Both the position numbers and the translations under genes were made by a program. Positions 1-8,851 of a stretch of 64,000 nucleotides of DNA are shown here, piece after piece (the first letter of the stretch is position 1; every line of letters begins with the position of its first letter). The notes under the pieces are model-generated. The model saw nothing but the letters and a program-made list of their open reading frames with translations, was not told the DNA's origin and did not search any database. The DNA comes from JAGVPT01 sp963772165 (lineage in GTDB: Bacteria > Bacteroidota > Ignavibacteria > UBA10030 > UBA8401): NCBI GenBank assembly GCA_963772165.1, contig CAVYWA010000005.1, positions 186,001-250,000 of the forward strand, given 5' to 3'.

Positions 1-2
1 CT

Positions 3-266
3 GCACGCGTTGACTCAATTCCCGGGACAAAAAACAAGAATCTGATTATTACGATCCACGAGGGACGGAACAGGCAAGTGCGGAGAATGTTTGAGGCGCT
101 TGGCTATGAAGTGAAACGGCTGGACCGTGTGCAATATGCCGGACTGACGACTGACGGCCTTCGACGGGGAGGATGGCGTTACCTTTCGAAGCCCGAAGAA
201 CAAATGCTCAAGAGATTTGCCGGGATGAAAGAACAAGAGCGGCAGGGCAAAGTGATTCATCATTAA
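3..266 (+). CDS. Pseudouridine synthase (RsuA/RluB family), C-terminal part
   Basis: The reading frame is open from the window edge, so the gene starts upstream. The visible 87 residues include the stretch EGRNRQVRRMF followed by GYEVKRLDRVQYAG. This is the conserved C-terminal part of the catalytic domain of the RsuA/RluB/RluE/RluF family, which isomerises uridine to pseudouridine in rRNA. The catalytic Asp and the N-terminal S4 domain lie outside the window, so the target (23S RluB type or 16S RsuA type) cannot be decided. The end, with a short basic tail and a stop at 264-266, looks natural. malQ follows after 29 bases on the same strand. Confidence 0.85.
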   Translation, partial: ARVDSIPGTKNKNLIITIHEGRNRQVRRMFEALGYEVKRLDRVQYAGLTTDGLRRGGWRYLSKPEEQMLKRFAGMKEQERQGKVIHH

Positions 267-295
267 AGCAAAAAAACTCATAAGAAGGTAGCCTT

Positions 296-1837
296 ATGCG
301 ATTTCCTCGCAGCAGCGGAGTTCTTCTCCACCCGACATCTCTTCCAGGTCCCCACGGATCGGGTGATTTCGGCCCCGCCGCATATCATTTTATAGACTGG
401 CTTGTTGTCGCCGGTCAAAAGTTGTGGCAAATTCTTCCGCTCGGTCCGGTCGGTTTGGGGAACTCCCCCTATATGAGCCTCTCAGCGTTTGCCGGCAATC
501 CATTGCTGATCGACCTTTCCGAACTTGAGCACAAGGGCTGGCTTCGCGGCGATGAGCTTTCATCGGTGAAGGCTTTTCCGGCGACGCATGTCGATTTCGG
601 AAAAGTCATTCCCTTCCGCATCAAGTTGCTGCATCATGCGGCGAAAAATTTTTTTGCGCACGCGTCGTCGAACGATAAGGCGGAGTTTGAATCGTTCGAC
701 CATCAAAACAAAAGCTGGCTCGCCGATTACGCGCTCTTCATGGCGCTGAAGAGCGAACACGACAGTCAAGAATGGTGCGAATGGGACCGCGACATTGCTC
801 AGCGCAAACCGCCTGCACTTGAAAAAGTACGTGTCGAATTGAGCGAAGAAATTAAGTTCTGGAAATTCACTCAATGGTGTTTCGTCCGCCAGTGGACGGC
901 ACTCAAAAAATACGCCAACGAAAAAGGAATTCAAATCGTCGGGGATATTCCGATCTTCACGGCATTCCAGAGTTCCGATGTTTGGGCACATCCGGATCTT
1001 TTTTCGCTCGACGAAAATCTTCGCCCCACGATTGTAGCCGGTGTCCCGCCCGATTATTTCAGCGCGACGGGACAGCGTTGGGGAAATCCTCTCTATCGAT
1101 GGGACGTGATGGAACGTGACGGATTTGCGTGGTGGATTGAGCGCATCAAGAGCACGCTTGCCCTTGTCGATATCGTACGGATCGATCATTTTCGCGGCTT
1201 CGCAGCGTACTGGGAGATCCCTGCGGAAGAAAAGACGGCGGTGCATGGCCGATGGGTTGGCGGACCGAAAGAACAGCTGTTCGATACGGTCCTGCTGAAG
1301 CTGGGAAAGCTCCCGATCATCGCTGAAGACCTGGGGCTGATGACCGATGATGTCATCGCATTGCGGGATAGATTTAATTTCCCCGGAATGAAAGTGCTCC
1401 AATTTGCCTTTGCCGGGGACCCCAAGAATCCTTTCCTTCCCCATAACTACTCGCCCAATGTTGTCGTTTATACCGGTACGCACGACAATGATACCACGAT
1501 CGGCTGGTTTACAAGCGCAACGGAGCGAGAGAGAGCCTTCGTCAAAAAATATATCGGCACAGACGGGAAAGAAATCCATTGGGACTTAATCCGGCTCGCG
1601 TCGCAATCGGTTGCCGACATGGCAATCTACCCGATGCAGGACGTGCTGGGGCTCGGGACGGAAGCACGGATGAATTTGCCGGGTAAATCTTCCGGGTACT
1701 GGGAGTGGCGGTTCTCATGGAATCAGGTGGCCGCTTTTCATGCTGCCCGTCTCTACGAAATTACCGCATTATACAAACGCTGTTCATCGGAACGGCTGGA
1801 GCTGCCGGCGTATCCGCACGGCAAGAAATTACCATAG
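296..1837 (+). CDS. malQ: 4-alpha-glucanotransferase (amylomaltase)
   Basis: A GH77 enzyme that transfers alpha-1,4-glucan segments between maltodextrins, acting in cytoplasmic glycogen or maltodextrin metabolism. The 513-residue length matches bacterial MalQ of the short (Thermus) type. Family motifs are visible: the N-terminal RSSGVLLHPTSLPGPHGSGD, the nucleophile region VRIDHFRGF near residue 295, the acid/base Glu in IAEDLG near 342, and THDNDT near 395. The start is supported by an AAGAAGG ribosome site 7 bases upstream. lysS begins 47 bases after the stop on the same strand, so the two are probably co-transcribed although functionally unrelated. Confidence 0.95.
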   Translation: MRFPRSSGVLLHPTSLPGPHGSGDFGPAAYHFIDWLVVAGQKLWQILPLGPVGLGNSPYMSLSAFAGNPLLIDLSELEHKGWLRGDELSSVKAFPATHVDFGKVIPFRIKLLHHAAKNFFAHASSNDKAEFESFDHQNKSWLADYALFMALKSEHDSQEWCEWDRDIAQRKPPALEKVRVELSEEIKFWKFTQWCFVRQWTALKKYANEKGIQIVGDIPIFTAFQSSDVWAHPDLFSLDENLRPTIVAGVPPDYFSATGQRWGNPLYRWDVMERDGFAWWIERIKSTLALVDIVRIDHFRGFAAYWEIPAEEKTAVHGRWVGGPKEQLFDTVLLKLGKLPIIAEDLGLMTDDVIALRDRFNFPGMKVLQFAFAGDPKNPFLPHNYSPNVVVYTGTHDNDTTIGWFTSATERERAFVKKYIGTDGKEIHWDLIRLASQSVADMAIYPMQDVLGLGTEARMNLPGKSSGYWEWRFSWNQVAAFHAARLYEITALYKRCSSERLELPAYPHGKKLP

Positions 1838-1884
1838 AAGGATTTTCCGTCTCTCACGGACCTCTCAAGAATACTCTAAGTTTT

Positions 1885-3397
1885 ATGGATCAACACGAAT
1901 ACTTGCAGGAATTGAATGCTCTCATGGCCCGCCGCCGTGAGGAATTAGATCAACTGAGGAAACTTGGTATCGAGCCGTATCCATACGGATTCGAACGCGA
2001 CGCCTTTTCGTCGGACATTCTCTCTGCATTTAAAGACGGAGATCCGCAACGGATAGTCTCGGTAGCGGGAAGGATCATGTCGCTGCGTAAAATGGGGAAG
2101 GCCTCGTTCTGTCACATTCAGGATTCAAAAGGGAAAATACAGATCTACCTGAAGAAGGATGACCTTGGGGATATTTATGATGCTTTTCGTCTTCTGGATA
2201 TTGGAGATATTATCGGCGTGAAGGGTTTTGTCTTCAAGACAAAAATGGGAGAAATATCGGTTCATGCACAGGAATTAAAGCTGCTCACAAAATCCTTGCG
2301 CCCCCTTCCGGTCGTAAAAGAAAAAACCGACGAAGCAGGAAATAAAATAGTCTTCGATCCCTTTGCCGACAAAGAAATGCGGTACCGGCAGCGGTACGTC
2401 GACCTCGTGGTGAATCCATCAGTCCGTGACGTCCTGACGAAAAGAAGCATGATTCTCCGGACCATACGAAAGTTTTTGGATGAACGAAGTTATCTCGAAG
2501 TCGAAACGCCTGTTTTGCAGCCTCTCTACGGCGGCGCCTCCGCGCGTCCGTTTGTCACGCACCACAACACACTCGACATGCCCCTCTATCTTCGAATCGC
2601 CGATGAATTGTACCTTGAAGCGGCTCATTGTCGGGGGCTATGACGGCGTGTACGAAATAGCCAAAGATTTTCGAAACGAAGGGATGGACCGTACCCACAA
2701 TCCCGAATTCACCATGATGGAGGTGTATGTTGCATACCGGGATTATTTGTGGATGATGGGATTGGTTGAACAGATGATCCATGCCGTTGCGCTCGCGCTC
2801 AACGGCAATGCAAAAGTAAAATTAGGAGAGCATGAGATCGACTTCACCCCTCCGTGGAAACGATTAACCATGTTCGGGTCGATTGAAGAATATACCGGAC
2901 TGAAGCTTCAGGGCAAGGATGAAGTCCAGCTTCGCGCCGTCGCGAAGGAGATCCACGTCGACATAGAACCTGCTGCCGGGCCGGGAAAAATCGTCGACGA
3001 AATATTCAGCGTAAAAGTGCAGCCGCATCTCATTCAGCCGACCTTCATCATGGATTATCCCGTTGAAATGTCGCCCCTTGCAAAGAAACATCGGTCGGAA
3101 GCGGGCTTGGTGGAGCGCTTTGAAGGAATGGTGAACGGCCAGGAAATTTGCAACGCGTTCAGCGAATTGAACGACCCGCTCGACCAGCGTGCGCGATTCG
3201 AAGACCAGGTGCGCCTGAAGGAACGGGGCGATGACGAGGCTCAGGCACTTGATGAAGATTTTCTCCGCGCGCTTGAATACGGTATGCCGCCGACTGCCGG
3301 GCTGGGAATCGGCATCGACCGTTTAACCATGGTGCTTACCGGCCAAGAGTCTATTCGCGATGTCATTTTTTTCCCGCAAATGAAACCCGAGAAATGA
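1885..3397 (+). CDS. lysS: Lysine--tRNA ligase, interrupted by one frameshift
   Basis: Class II lysyl-tRNA synthetase that charges tRNA-Lys. The first part (from ATG 1885) contains the OB-fold anticodon-binding domain and motif 1, then runs into a stop at 2641. The rest continues in the next frame from about 2618 with motif 2 (FRNEGMDRTHNPEFT) and motif 3 (GLGIGIDRLTMVLTG). At 2611-2620 the bases read TAC CTT G AAG; dropping one base restores ELYL-KRLIVGGYDGV, the normal family sequence, and gives about 503 residues, close to the 505 of E. coli LysS. The gene is essential and no other copy is in the window. An inserted base from sequencing error is most likely; a programmed +1 frameshift is possible but shows no known signal. 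Confidence 0.93.
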
Positions 3398-3708
3398 GGG
3401 GAAAAGACCTACGATGCGGCCGCAGTTTTTGATTAGGAAAGAGTCATGGCATTACTCGGGTTCCTTGACTTTGAGCCGATTTCTTATGATTTTATTCAAA
3501 ACACCCCGAATCGACCCCGCAAGGTGAAGTGCGTCACGTATTTCAAGGTTGAAAGAGAGTAACATATTCTTCCTGAAGTTGCCACGGGCGCGTATGGTAT
3601 TGCCGATAACGGAATAAGCATGCGGTAGTAGCACAGGAATTTTACGTTTTCACACGAAATTAATTGTTATTTGTAATGCTGTCAAAGGAAGAACTAAAAA
3701 GAGGACTT

Positions 3709-5328
3709 ATGAAGAAGAGGTTTTCTACGCCGGTTGTTGTGCTGTTGATCCTGGTTTCAATATTGGGCGGCATGCAGCTCAATATGCTTATTTCGGGCGA
3801 CAATATTTACGAACAACTCGGCAAATTCAAGGATGTTTTAAGCCTGACGGAAAAATATTATGTCGACGAAGTCGACACTCAGAAATTGACTGAATCCGCC
3901 ATTAAAGGGATGTTAAACGACCTCGATCCACATTCAGTATACATCGACCCGAAACAATTGACAAAAGTGACCGAGGAATTTCAAGGGAAATTCGAAGGGA
4001 TCGGAATAGAGTTTGCCATTGTCAACGATACGATTACGGTTGTGCAGCCGATTGGAGGCGGGCCGAGTGCACAATTGGGTATCCTGTCGAACGACAGGAT
4101 CGTCAAAATTGATGGCAAGAGTGCAATTGGTTTTGACAACGACCAGGTGATGAAGGGATTGAAGGGGCCGAAGGGGACAAAAGTTTCTGTCACCATCGTG
4201 AGGCCGGGCGAAAAAGAGCTGCTGGATTATGAAATTGTCCGCGACGTTATTCCTTTCTACAGCGTCGATGTTTCTTTTATGCTCGACGACGAAGTCGGGT
4301 ATATCAACGTTACCCGATTTGCCGAAACAACCAATGCTGAGATGCTCAGTGCTCTTCAAAAACTTAAAGCGCAGGGGATGAAACGATTGGTGCTGGATCT
4401 TCGGTTCAATCCCGGCGGTTATCTTGACCAGGCCGTGAAAATGGCTGATTTATTCCTCGATGGAGATCCGGTAACCGGACAGCGAAAAATTGTCTATACA
4501 AAAGGCCGCCGCCCGGACTTCAACGAAGAATATTTTGCAACATCGAACAGTGAGTTTGAAAAAGTTCCGTTGATTATTTTGATCTCGAATGGAACGGCCT
4601 CCGCGAGTGAAATTGTGGCGGGTGCAATTCAGGACTGGGATCGGGGCTTGATTGTCGGCGAAACAAGTTTTGGAAAAGGGCTTGTGCAGCGGCAGTTTGA
4701 GCTGGCTGATAAGTCGGCGTTTCGATTGACGATTGCCCGGTATTACACGCCCAGCGGCCGACTCATTCAACGCTCGTATGCCGAAGGAAAAGAAAAATAC
4801 CAGCGTGAAGCATTTGAGCGGAACGAAACGGAAGGGGACAATATTTCGCATGTCGAAGAAAGTGATTCGACCCGTCCGGTTTTCAAGACCGCGGGTGGCA
4901 GAAAAATTTACGGCGGCGGCGGCATCACCCCCGATTACATTGTCAAACCCGAAGATGCAACCCCCCTCACGGTAACGATCAGAAACCGGAATCTGTTCTA
5001 TGAATTCACGACCGAATACTTAGCAGTGCACACGAAGGAGATCAAGGAAAAATACAAGGGAGATTTTCAGGCCTTTGACCGAAATTTTGAGGTTGATGAC
5101 GCTCTTATCAATGAATTCATCGGGTTCATCAAACAAAAGAAAGTTGACTTCAATGAAGAGCAGTTCGCAAAGGACAAGGAATACACTAAGGCACGCCTGA
5201 AGGCGCATATCGCGAGAAACTTTTGGGGCAATGACGGCTGGTACCCCGTCATTTTGAGGTCGGACAATCAACTAAAAAAAGCGCTCTCGATATTTCCGGA
5301 GGCAGCGAAGATAGCGAAGCTTCAATGA
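3709..5328 (+). CDS. S41 family C-terminal processing peptidase
   Basis: Membrane-anchored periplasmic serine protease of the CtpA/Prc family, which trims C-termini of envelope proteins. From ATG 3709 it has an N-terminal hydrophobic anchor (VVVLLILVSILGG), a PDZ domain around residues 85-165, and the S41 protease domain with the Ser in ISNGTASASEIVAGAI and the Lys in GETSFGKGLVQ. It is about 539 residues. ATG 3709 was chosen because AAGAGGA lies just upstream; in-frame starts at 3664 (TTG) and 3676 (ATG) would add a charged extension without a ribosome site. The stop overlaps the start of the DUF3108 gene, suggesting translational coupling. Confidence 0.93.
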   Translation: MKKRFSTPVVVLLILVSILGGMQLNMLISGDNIYEQLGKFKDVLSLTEKYYVDEVDTQKLTESAIKGMLNDLDPHSVYIDPKQLTKVTEEFQGKFEGIGIEFAIVNDTITVVQPIGGGPSAQLGILSNDRIVKIDGKSAIGFDNDQVMKGLKGPKGTKVSVTIVRPGEKELLDYEIVRDVIPFYSVDVSFMLDDEVGYINVTRFAETTNAEMLSALQKLKAQGMKRLVLDLRFNPGGYLDQAVKMADLFLDGDPVTGQRKIVYTKGRRPDFNEEYFATSNSEFEKVPLIILISNGTASASEIVAGAIQDWDRGLIVGETSFGKGLVQRQFELADKSAFRLTIARYYTPSGRLIQRSYAEGKEKYQREAFERNETEGDNISHVEESDSTRPVFKTAGGRKIYGGGGITPDYIVKPEDATPLTVTIRNRNLFYEFTTEYLAVHTKEIKEKYKGDFQAFDRNFEVDDALINEFIGFIKQKKVDFNEEQFAKDKEYTKARLKAHIARNFWGNDGWYPVILRSDNQLKKALSIFPEAAKIAKLQ

Positions 5329-6248
5329 TGGATGATCTCGGTTCACCGGATGAACGCCGTCGCCGTGCAATGATGATGGATGGGTTATACAAGAGGGGGA
5401 AGTACGGGGGACGGATTGCCCTTTTTCTCTGCATCGGTATTGTGTTTGGGTCGATGGTCTTTTCGGCTGCTGCCGGGAGGGCTGAAAGCGCGCCGGGGAC
5501 GAGTTTTGACGCGGTTGCTCCTTCGGGAGTGCTTTTCGTCGGAGAGCAATTAGAGTATAACGTCAGCTATTCAATATTCTCCTTGGGGACTGTAAAACTC
5601 GAAATCGTTGACACGGCGCAAAAAAACGGTGTCACGGTCTTCCGCGCAAAAGCGTTTATGGATTCCTACAGCGGAGTGCCCTTCGTCAATTTACATTGGA
5701 TTTTTTACAGCGAGATCGATCCGCATCTCTATTCACATTTTTTTTCAGGGATCGATAACAAAGACTCGAACAATGTTTCGTATTCGAATTATGCGTTCGA
5801 TTATTCTCACGGCCGGGTGTTCGTGGAACGAGGAATCCGGCAAGAGCATGACTCCACGATAAAAACGACGGATACGATAAGTTCCACCTATCAGGACGGG
5901 TTGTCTTTGTTCTATTATGCGCGCGGGAATGTGCATTCGAATGGACCTGAAAACATTCCGACGTTCGTGAGCGAAAAAAAAGTGAACACCTACATCAATT
6001 TCACGAACACGAAAACTTCGTCCGAGATCGATGCAGTCAAGTATCCGATTGAGACGGTCGAGTTTGAGGGACGGGCTGATTTTGTAGGAATATTCGGGCT
6101 CACGGGGGGCTTCTCCGGATGGTTTAGCAACGATGAGGCGGCTGTACCGATTGTAGCAAAAATGAAGGTGATTTTGGGGAGCATCCGTCTTGAGTTAGTG
6201 AAATGGAACCGTCCCGGCTGGGTCCCGCCGCGCGCTCATGAAGAATGA
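5325..6248 (+). CDS. DUF3108 domain-containing exported protein
   Basis: 307 residues with an N-terminal hydrophobic segment (IALFLCIGIVFGSMVFSAAAG) followed by a beta-rich DUF3108 region starting GEQLEYNVSYSIFSLGTVKLEIV. Proteins of this family are predicted envelope proteins of unknown function; no catalytic motif is visible. The ATG at 5325 overlaps the stop of the upstream S41 peptidase gene (ATGATGG), so the two are translationally coupled and may act together in the periplasm. A later start at 5370 would give a more typical signal peptide. The domain assignment is from remembered family pattern, not a search. Confidence 0.8.
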   Translation: MMDDLGSPDERRRRAMMMDGLYKRGKYGGRIALFLCIGIVFGSMVFSAAAGRAESAPGTSFDAVAPSGVLFVGEQLEYNVSYSIFSLGTVKLEIVDTAQKNGVTVFRAKAFMDSYSGVPFVNLHWIFYSEIDPHLYSHFFSGIDNKDSNNVSYSNYAFDYSHGRVFVERGIRQEHDSTIKTTDTISSTYQDGLSLFYYARGNVHSNGPENIPTFVSEKKVNTYINFTNTKTSSEIDAVKYPIETVEFEGRADFVGIFGLTGGFSGWFSNDEAAVPIVAKMKVILGSIRLELVKWNRPGWVPPRAHEE

Positions 6249-6254
6249 AGCACA

Positions 6255-6765
6255 ATGAGCATTTTACCTTATGCGGGCGTCACGCCGAAGCTTCACCCGA
6301 GCGTGTTTATTGCGGAGGGAGCTCACATTATTGGAGACGTCGAGATTGAAAAAGACAGCAGTGTCTGGTTCAATGCTGTCGTTCGCGGGGATGTGAATTA
6401 TATTCGGATCGGTGAACGAACCAATATCCAGGATGCTTCGGTGCTTCACGTCACTCACGAACGATATCCCTTGATCATCGGGTCGAACGTTACTGTGGGG
6501 CACGGCGCGGTGGTGCATGCAGCGACGGTTCATGATTTTAGCCTGATTGGTATGGGGGCTATTATACTGGATAATGCGCGTGTCGGTCCGTACTCTTTAG
6601 TTGCGGCCGGTGCATTGGTTGTGGGCGATTCCATCATTCCGGAAGGGATGTTGGCGGCGGGTGTGCCGGCAAAAGTTGTACGCCCCCTTGACCGAAGAAG
6701 AACGACAGTTTCTTATTCAATCCGCCCAAAATTACGTCGGTTATGTTGCGTCTTACAGAATCTAA
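6255..6765 (+). CDS. Gamma carbonic anhydrase family protein, frameshifted near C-terminus
   Basis: Left-handed beta-helix protein of the gamma carbonic anhydrase/YrdA type. Hexapeptide repeats run from about residue 10 to 140, with VVRGDVNYIRIGERTNIQD and the His-rich segment VGHGAVVHAATVHD that supplies the metal ligands. The open frame continues to 6854, but its last 55 residues are unlike the family. Removing one C from the C5 run at 6683-6687 restores RPLTEEERQFLIQSAQNYV and a stop at 6765, giving about 169 residues, the usual length. The long version would also overlap the next gene by 50 bases. A homopolymer sequencing error is the likely cause. True carbonic anhydrase activity cannot be told from sequence alone. 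Confidence 0.88.
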
Positions 6766-6804
6766 TTTCTATTTCTCAATCTAATTATAGAACAGAGATA
6801 GGCT

Positions 6805-7701
6805 ATGAAATTAAAATTCTGGGGAGTACGTGGTTCAATCCCAACACCGGGTAAAGCGACTGTCCGTTACGGGGGAAATACACCCTCTCTTGAGCTTCGT
6901 CTCGACAACGATGAGTTGATCATCTTTGATGCCGGAACAGGCATCCGCGGCCTGGGCGACCATCTCATCGCAAACGGAGAGTCACTTAATACGTACCTTC
7001 TTATCACTCATCCTCACTGGGACCATATCCAGGGATTTCCGTTTTTCAAGCCCGCCCTGATTTCGGGGAATGAGATCACGATTATCGGTACGGAGCGGAA
7101 GGAAGTGAATCTCCAGCGCATTATTGCGGACCAGATGAACAGAATCTATTTTCCGGTTCAGTTGAATGAATTGAAGGCGAAAATAAATTTTCGCCCGATT
7201 GGTGAAGAGGAATTCACGATTTTTGGTGCTCACGTGCGAACGATGTACGTCAATCATCCTGGGTTCACGGTTGGATACCGGCTTGAATACAAAGGCAAGT
7301 CGCTTGTGTATATCAGCGACAACGAACCCTTCGATAAAGAGGTTGCCGCCCATATGACGAACTTCGAGAAAATCGTGCAAGATAAATATGCCGCCGTGTC
7401 CGGCGACCCTAACCAGCGGGTGTTCGATTTTGCCAAGAACGCCGACATCCTTATTCACGATTGCACATATACGCCCGAGGAATATGTCGATAAAATCGGC
7501 TGGGGCCATTCGCATTACCTTTTCACTCTCAAAGTTGCCGCCGAGGCCAACGCACGCCATCTTGTCTTATTTCATCATGAACCGAACCACAGCGATGAGA
7601 AAGTCGATGATATTGTGTTGAAATGCAAAAAAGAAATTAAAACAAAAAAATTTACGTTCGAGTGCACAGCAGCGAGTGAGGGATTGGAACTTACGTGGTG
7701 A
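6805..7701 (+). CDS. MBL-fold metallo-hydrolase
   Basis: 298-residue metallo-beta-lactamase-fold protein. It opens with KFWGVRGSIPTPG and a YGGNTPS segment, has the metal-binding THPHWDHIQG motif near residue 70, a later YISDNEP segment, and a C-terminal FHHEP. This layout is the phosphodiesterase/RNase Z-like subgroup often annotated as MBL-fold hydrolase or PDE. The substrate is not predictable from sequence. The start ATG follows a short AT-rich spacer after the carbonic anhydrase gene. The next transcription unit begins with its own promoter immediately downstream. Confidence 0.88.
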   Translation: MKLKFWGVRGSIPTPGKATVRYGGNTPSLELRLDNDELIIFDAGTGIRGLGDHLIANGESLNTYLLITHPHWDHIQGFPFFKPALISGNEITIIGTERKEVNLQRIIADQMNRIYFPVQLNELKAKINFRPIGEEEFTIFGAHVRTMYVNHPGFTVGYRLEYKGKSLVYISDNEPFDKEVAAHMTNFEKIVQDKYAAVSGDPNQRVFDFAKNADILIHDCTYTPEEYVDKIGWGHSHYLFTLKVAAEANARHLVLFHHEPNHSDEKVDDIVLKCKKEIKTKKFTFECTAASEGLELTW

Positions 7702-7713
7702 CGAAAAATGAAC

Positions 7714-7742
7714 TTGACTATTCGACCGGTCGTTTTTATATT
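7714..7742 (+). promoter_or_regulatory. Sigma-70-type promoter
   Basis: TTGACT at 7714-7719 and TATATT at 7737-7742 with a 17-base spacer. A start of transcription near 7749 is expected. It would make a leader of about 110 bases that folds into two hairpins and ends in a terminator before the next gene. Confidence 0.65.
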
Positions 7743-7748
7743 AGGTGG

Positions 7749-7860
7749 TGAGTTGTAGAGTGCAATATAGCCGCTGTGCGCGGACGATGCTTTTCGTTCA
7801 AAGGACGAAAAGTTTTCTATTGTAAACCCCGAGGATTGCAGAACGGGGTTTTTCTTTTTT
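7749..7860 (+). ncRNA. Candidate small RNA or attenuator leader
   Basis: The stretch between a good promoter and an intrinsic terminator has no convincing open reading frame. It folds locally: CTTTTCGT (7790-7797) pairs perfectly with ACGAAAAG (7805-7812), and the final hairpin is followed by a T-run. It could be an independent small RNA of about 110 nucleotides, or a 5' leader controlling the gene that starts at 7875. No known RNA family was recognised. Confidence 0.4.
7824..7860 (+). terminator. Rho-independent terminator
   Basis: AAACCCC (7824-7830) pairs with GGGGTTT (7845-7851), followed by TTCTTTTTTT. It lies 15 bases before the ATG at 7875, so it ends the candidate small RNA or acts as an attenuator. 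Confidence 0.75.
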
Positions 7861-7874
7861 TATTTCTATTTCCC

Positions 7875-8351
7875 ATGAGACCATCTACGTTTGTTTTTAC
7901 GCCCTCTGATTTTAAGAAGCTTGCCAAAGTTCTTGGCGTAAAGGGGAAGGCGAGAGGCAACAATGTTCGATTTGAGGTGGGGAACGGTGTAACCAAGCGG
8001 AAACTTGCGGTGGAGATCTATTCGAATATCATGATCGGTAAAGAACGGGGAAATCTCGTCACTGTGTATACTCCCAACGCCCACTTGCAGCTACATTTTT
8101 GCTCGGGGTACGTCGTCAGCGAGATGCTGGGCGAAGTGACGTTTATCGGCCAGCGCGATGGGAAAGTTTCAGGACTCATTATTGAAAGAGAGGGGGGGTG
8201 TTCACTGTATGCAAATGTTGACCGTTCCTTGCTTTCCGGTGATTTTACCCAGCTTGGTCCGGAGGTGATGCTGTCGGGCATTGCCTTGTCCCTCACAGAA
8301 TCGGTGCTTCCAGAGCAGGCGAAAAGGCCTGCAACGAGAAGAAAGCGGTAA
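7875..8351 (+). CDS. Conserved hypothetical protein upstream of ybeY
   Basis: 158 residues from ATG 7875. An upstream in-frame start at 7776 is rejected because it would place the terminator hairpin inside the coding region. The protein is soluble, with a basic N-terminal section (KKLAKVLGVKGKARGNNVRFEVG) and a basic tail (KRPATRRKR), so nucleic-acid contact is possible. No family was recognised. Its stop overlaps the ybeY start (TAATG), implying co-translation with an rRNA-processing enzyme. Confidence 0.6.
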   Translation: MRPSTFVFTPSDFKKLAKVLGVKGKARGNNVRFEVGNGVTKRKLAVEIYSNIMIGKERGNLVTVYTPNAHLQLHFCSGYVVSEMLGEVTFIGQRDGKVSGLIIEREGGCSLYANVDRSLLSGDFTQLGPEVMLSGIALSLTESVLPEQAKRPATRRKR

Positions 8352-8785
8352 TGGTTGAAGTCGATGTTTCGTACGATTGTCAGGATTACCGTATGTCGAG
8401 GAAAACGATCGGGCAACTCGTCTCTTTCGTTTTCAAAAAAGAGCGCATTCCTGCGGGGAAGATTTCCTGTGTTTTCGTCGACGACAAAGCGATAAAAAAA
8501 ATCAATACGGCATATTTGGGGCATAGATTCAACACAGACGTCATTACATTTCTGATTGAAACACAACCCTTCCTCGAAGCCGAACTTTACATCAACGTGA
8601 AACAAGCGCGCCGTCAAGCGCGTCTATATAATGTAACCGTGAAGAACGAGCTGACTCGTTTGGTCATTCACGGGGTGCTCCATGCGTTCGGCTACGACGA
8701 CAAACGAACAAAACAACGAAAAAAAATGTTTGAACGGCAGGAGCAGTACGTGGGAATGTGCACACGCGATGTGCGGGCTATTTGA
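8351..8785 (+). CDS. ybeY: rRNA maturation endoribonuclease YbeY
   Basis: 144-residue zinc-dependent endoribonuclease for 16S rRNA 3'-end maturation and ribosome quality control. The signature region reads HGVLHAFGYDDK: the first two His ligands are present and the usual third His (GYDH) is replaced by Asp. I recall the same kind of change in Bacteroidota homologues (GYKDK), so it does not suggest inactivation. The mid-protein segment FNTDVITFLIE is also typical. The start overlaps the previous stop. Confidence 0.9.
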   Translation: MVEVDVSYDCQDYRMSRKTIGQLVSFVFKKERIPAGKISCVFVDDKAIKKINTAYLGHRFNTDVITFLIETQPFLEAELYINVKQARRQARLYNVTVKNELTRLVIHGVLHAFGYDDKRTKQRKKMFERQEQYVGMCTRDVRAI

Positions 8786-8809
8786 CACTCCCAGTTTTTT
8801 TGCTACATT
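8782..8809 (+). promoter_or_regulatory. Sigma-70-type promoter before the smg-topA-xer unit
   Basis: TTGACA at 8782-8787, overlapping the ybeY stop, and TACATT at 8804-8809 with a 16-base spacer. It would start transcription about 35 bases before the DUF494 gene. Confidence 0.5.
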
Positions 8810-8851
8810 GCCTCAACGAAGAAAGTAACAAGAAGCAGGCGGATCATTACG

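Noticed and set aside
560..1579. A 339-codon minus-strand frame inside malQ
   Set aside because: Same reason: complete overlap with a well-supported gene and no recognisable domain.
3452..3634. A 60-codon minus-strand frame between lysS and the S41 peptidase
   Set aside because: No ribosome site, no family resemblance, and a composition rich in Arg and Asn. The 311-base gap is treated as non-coding.
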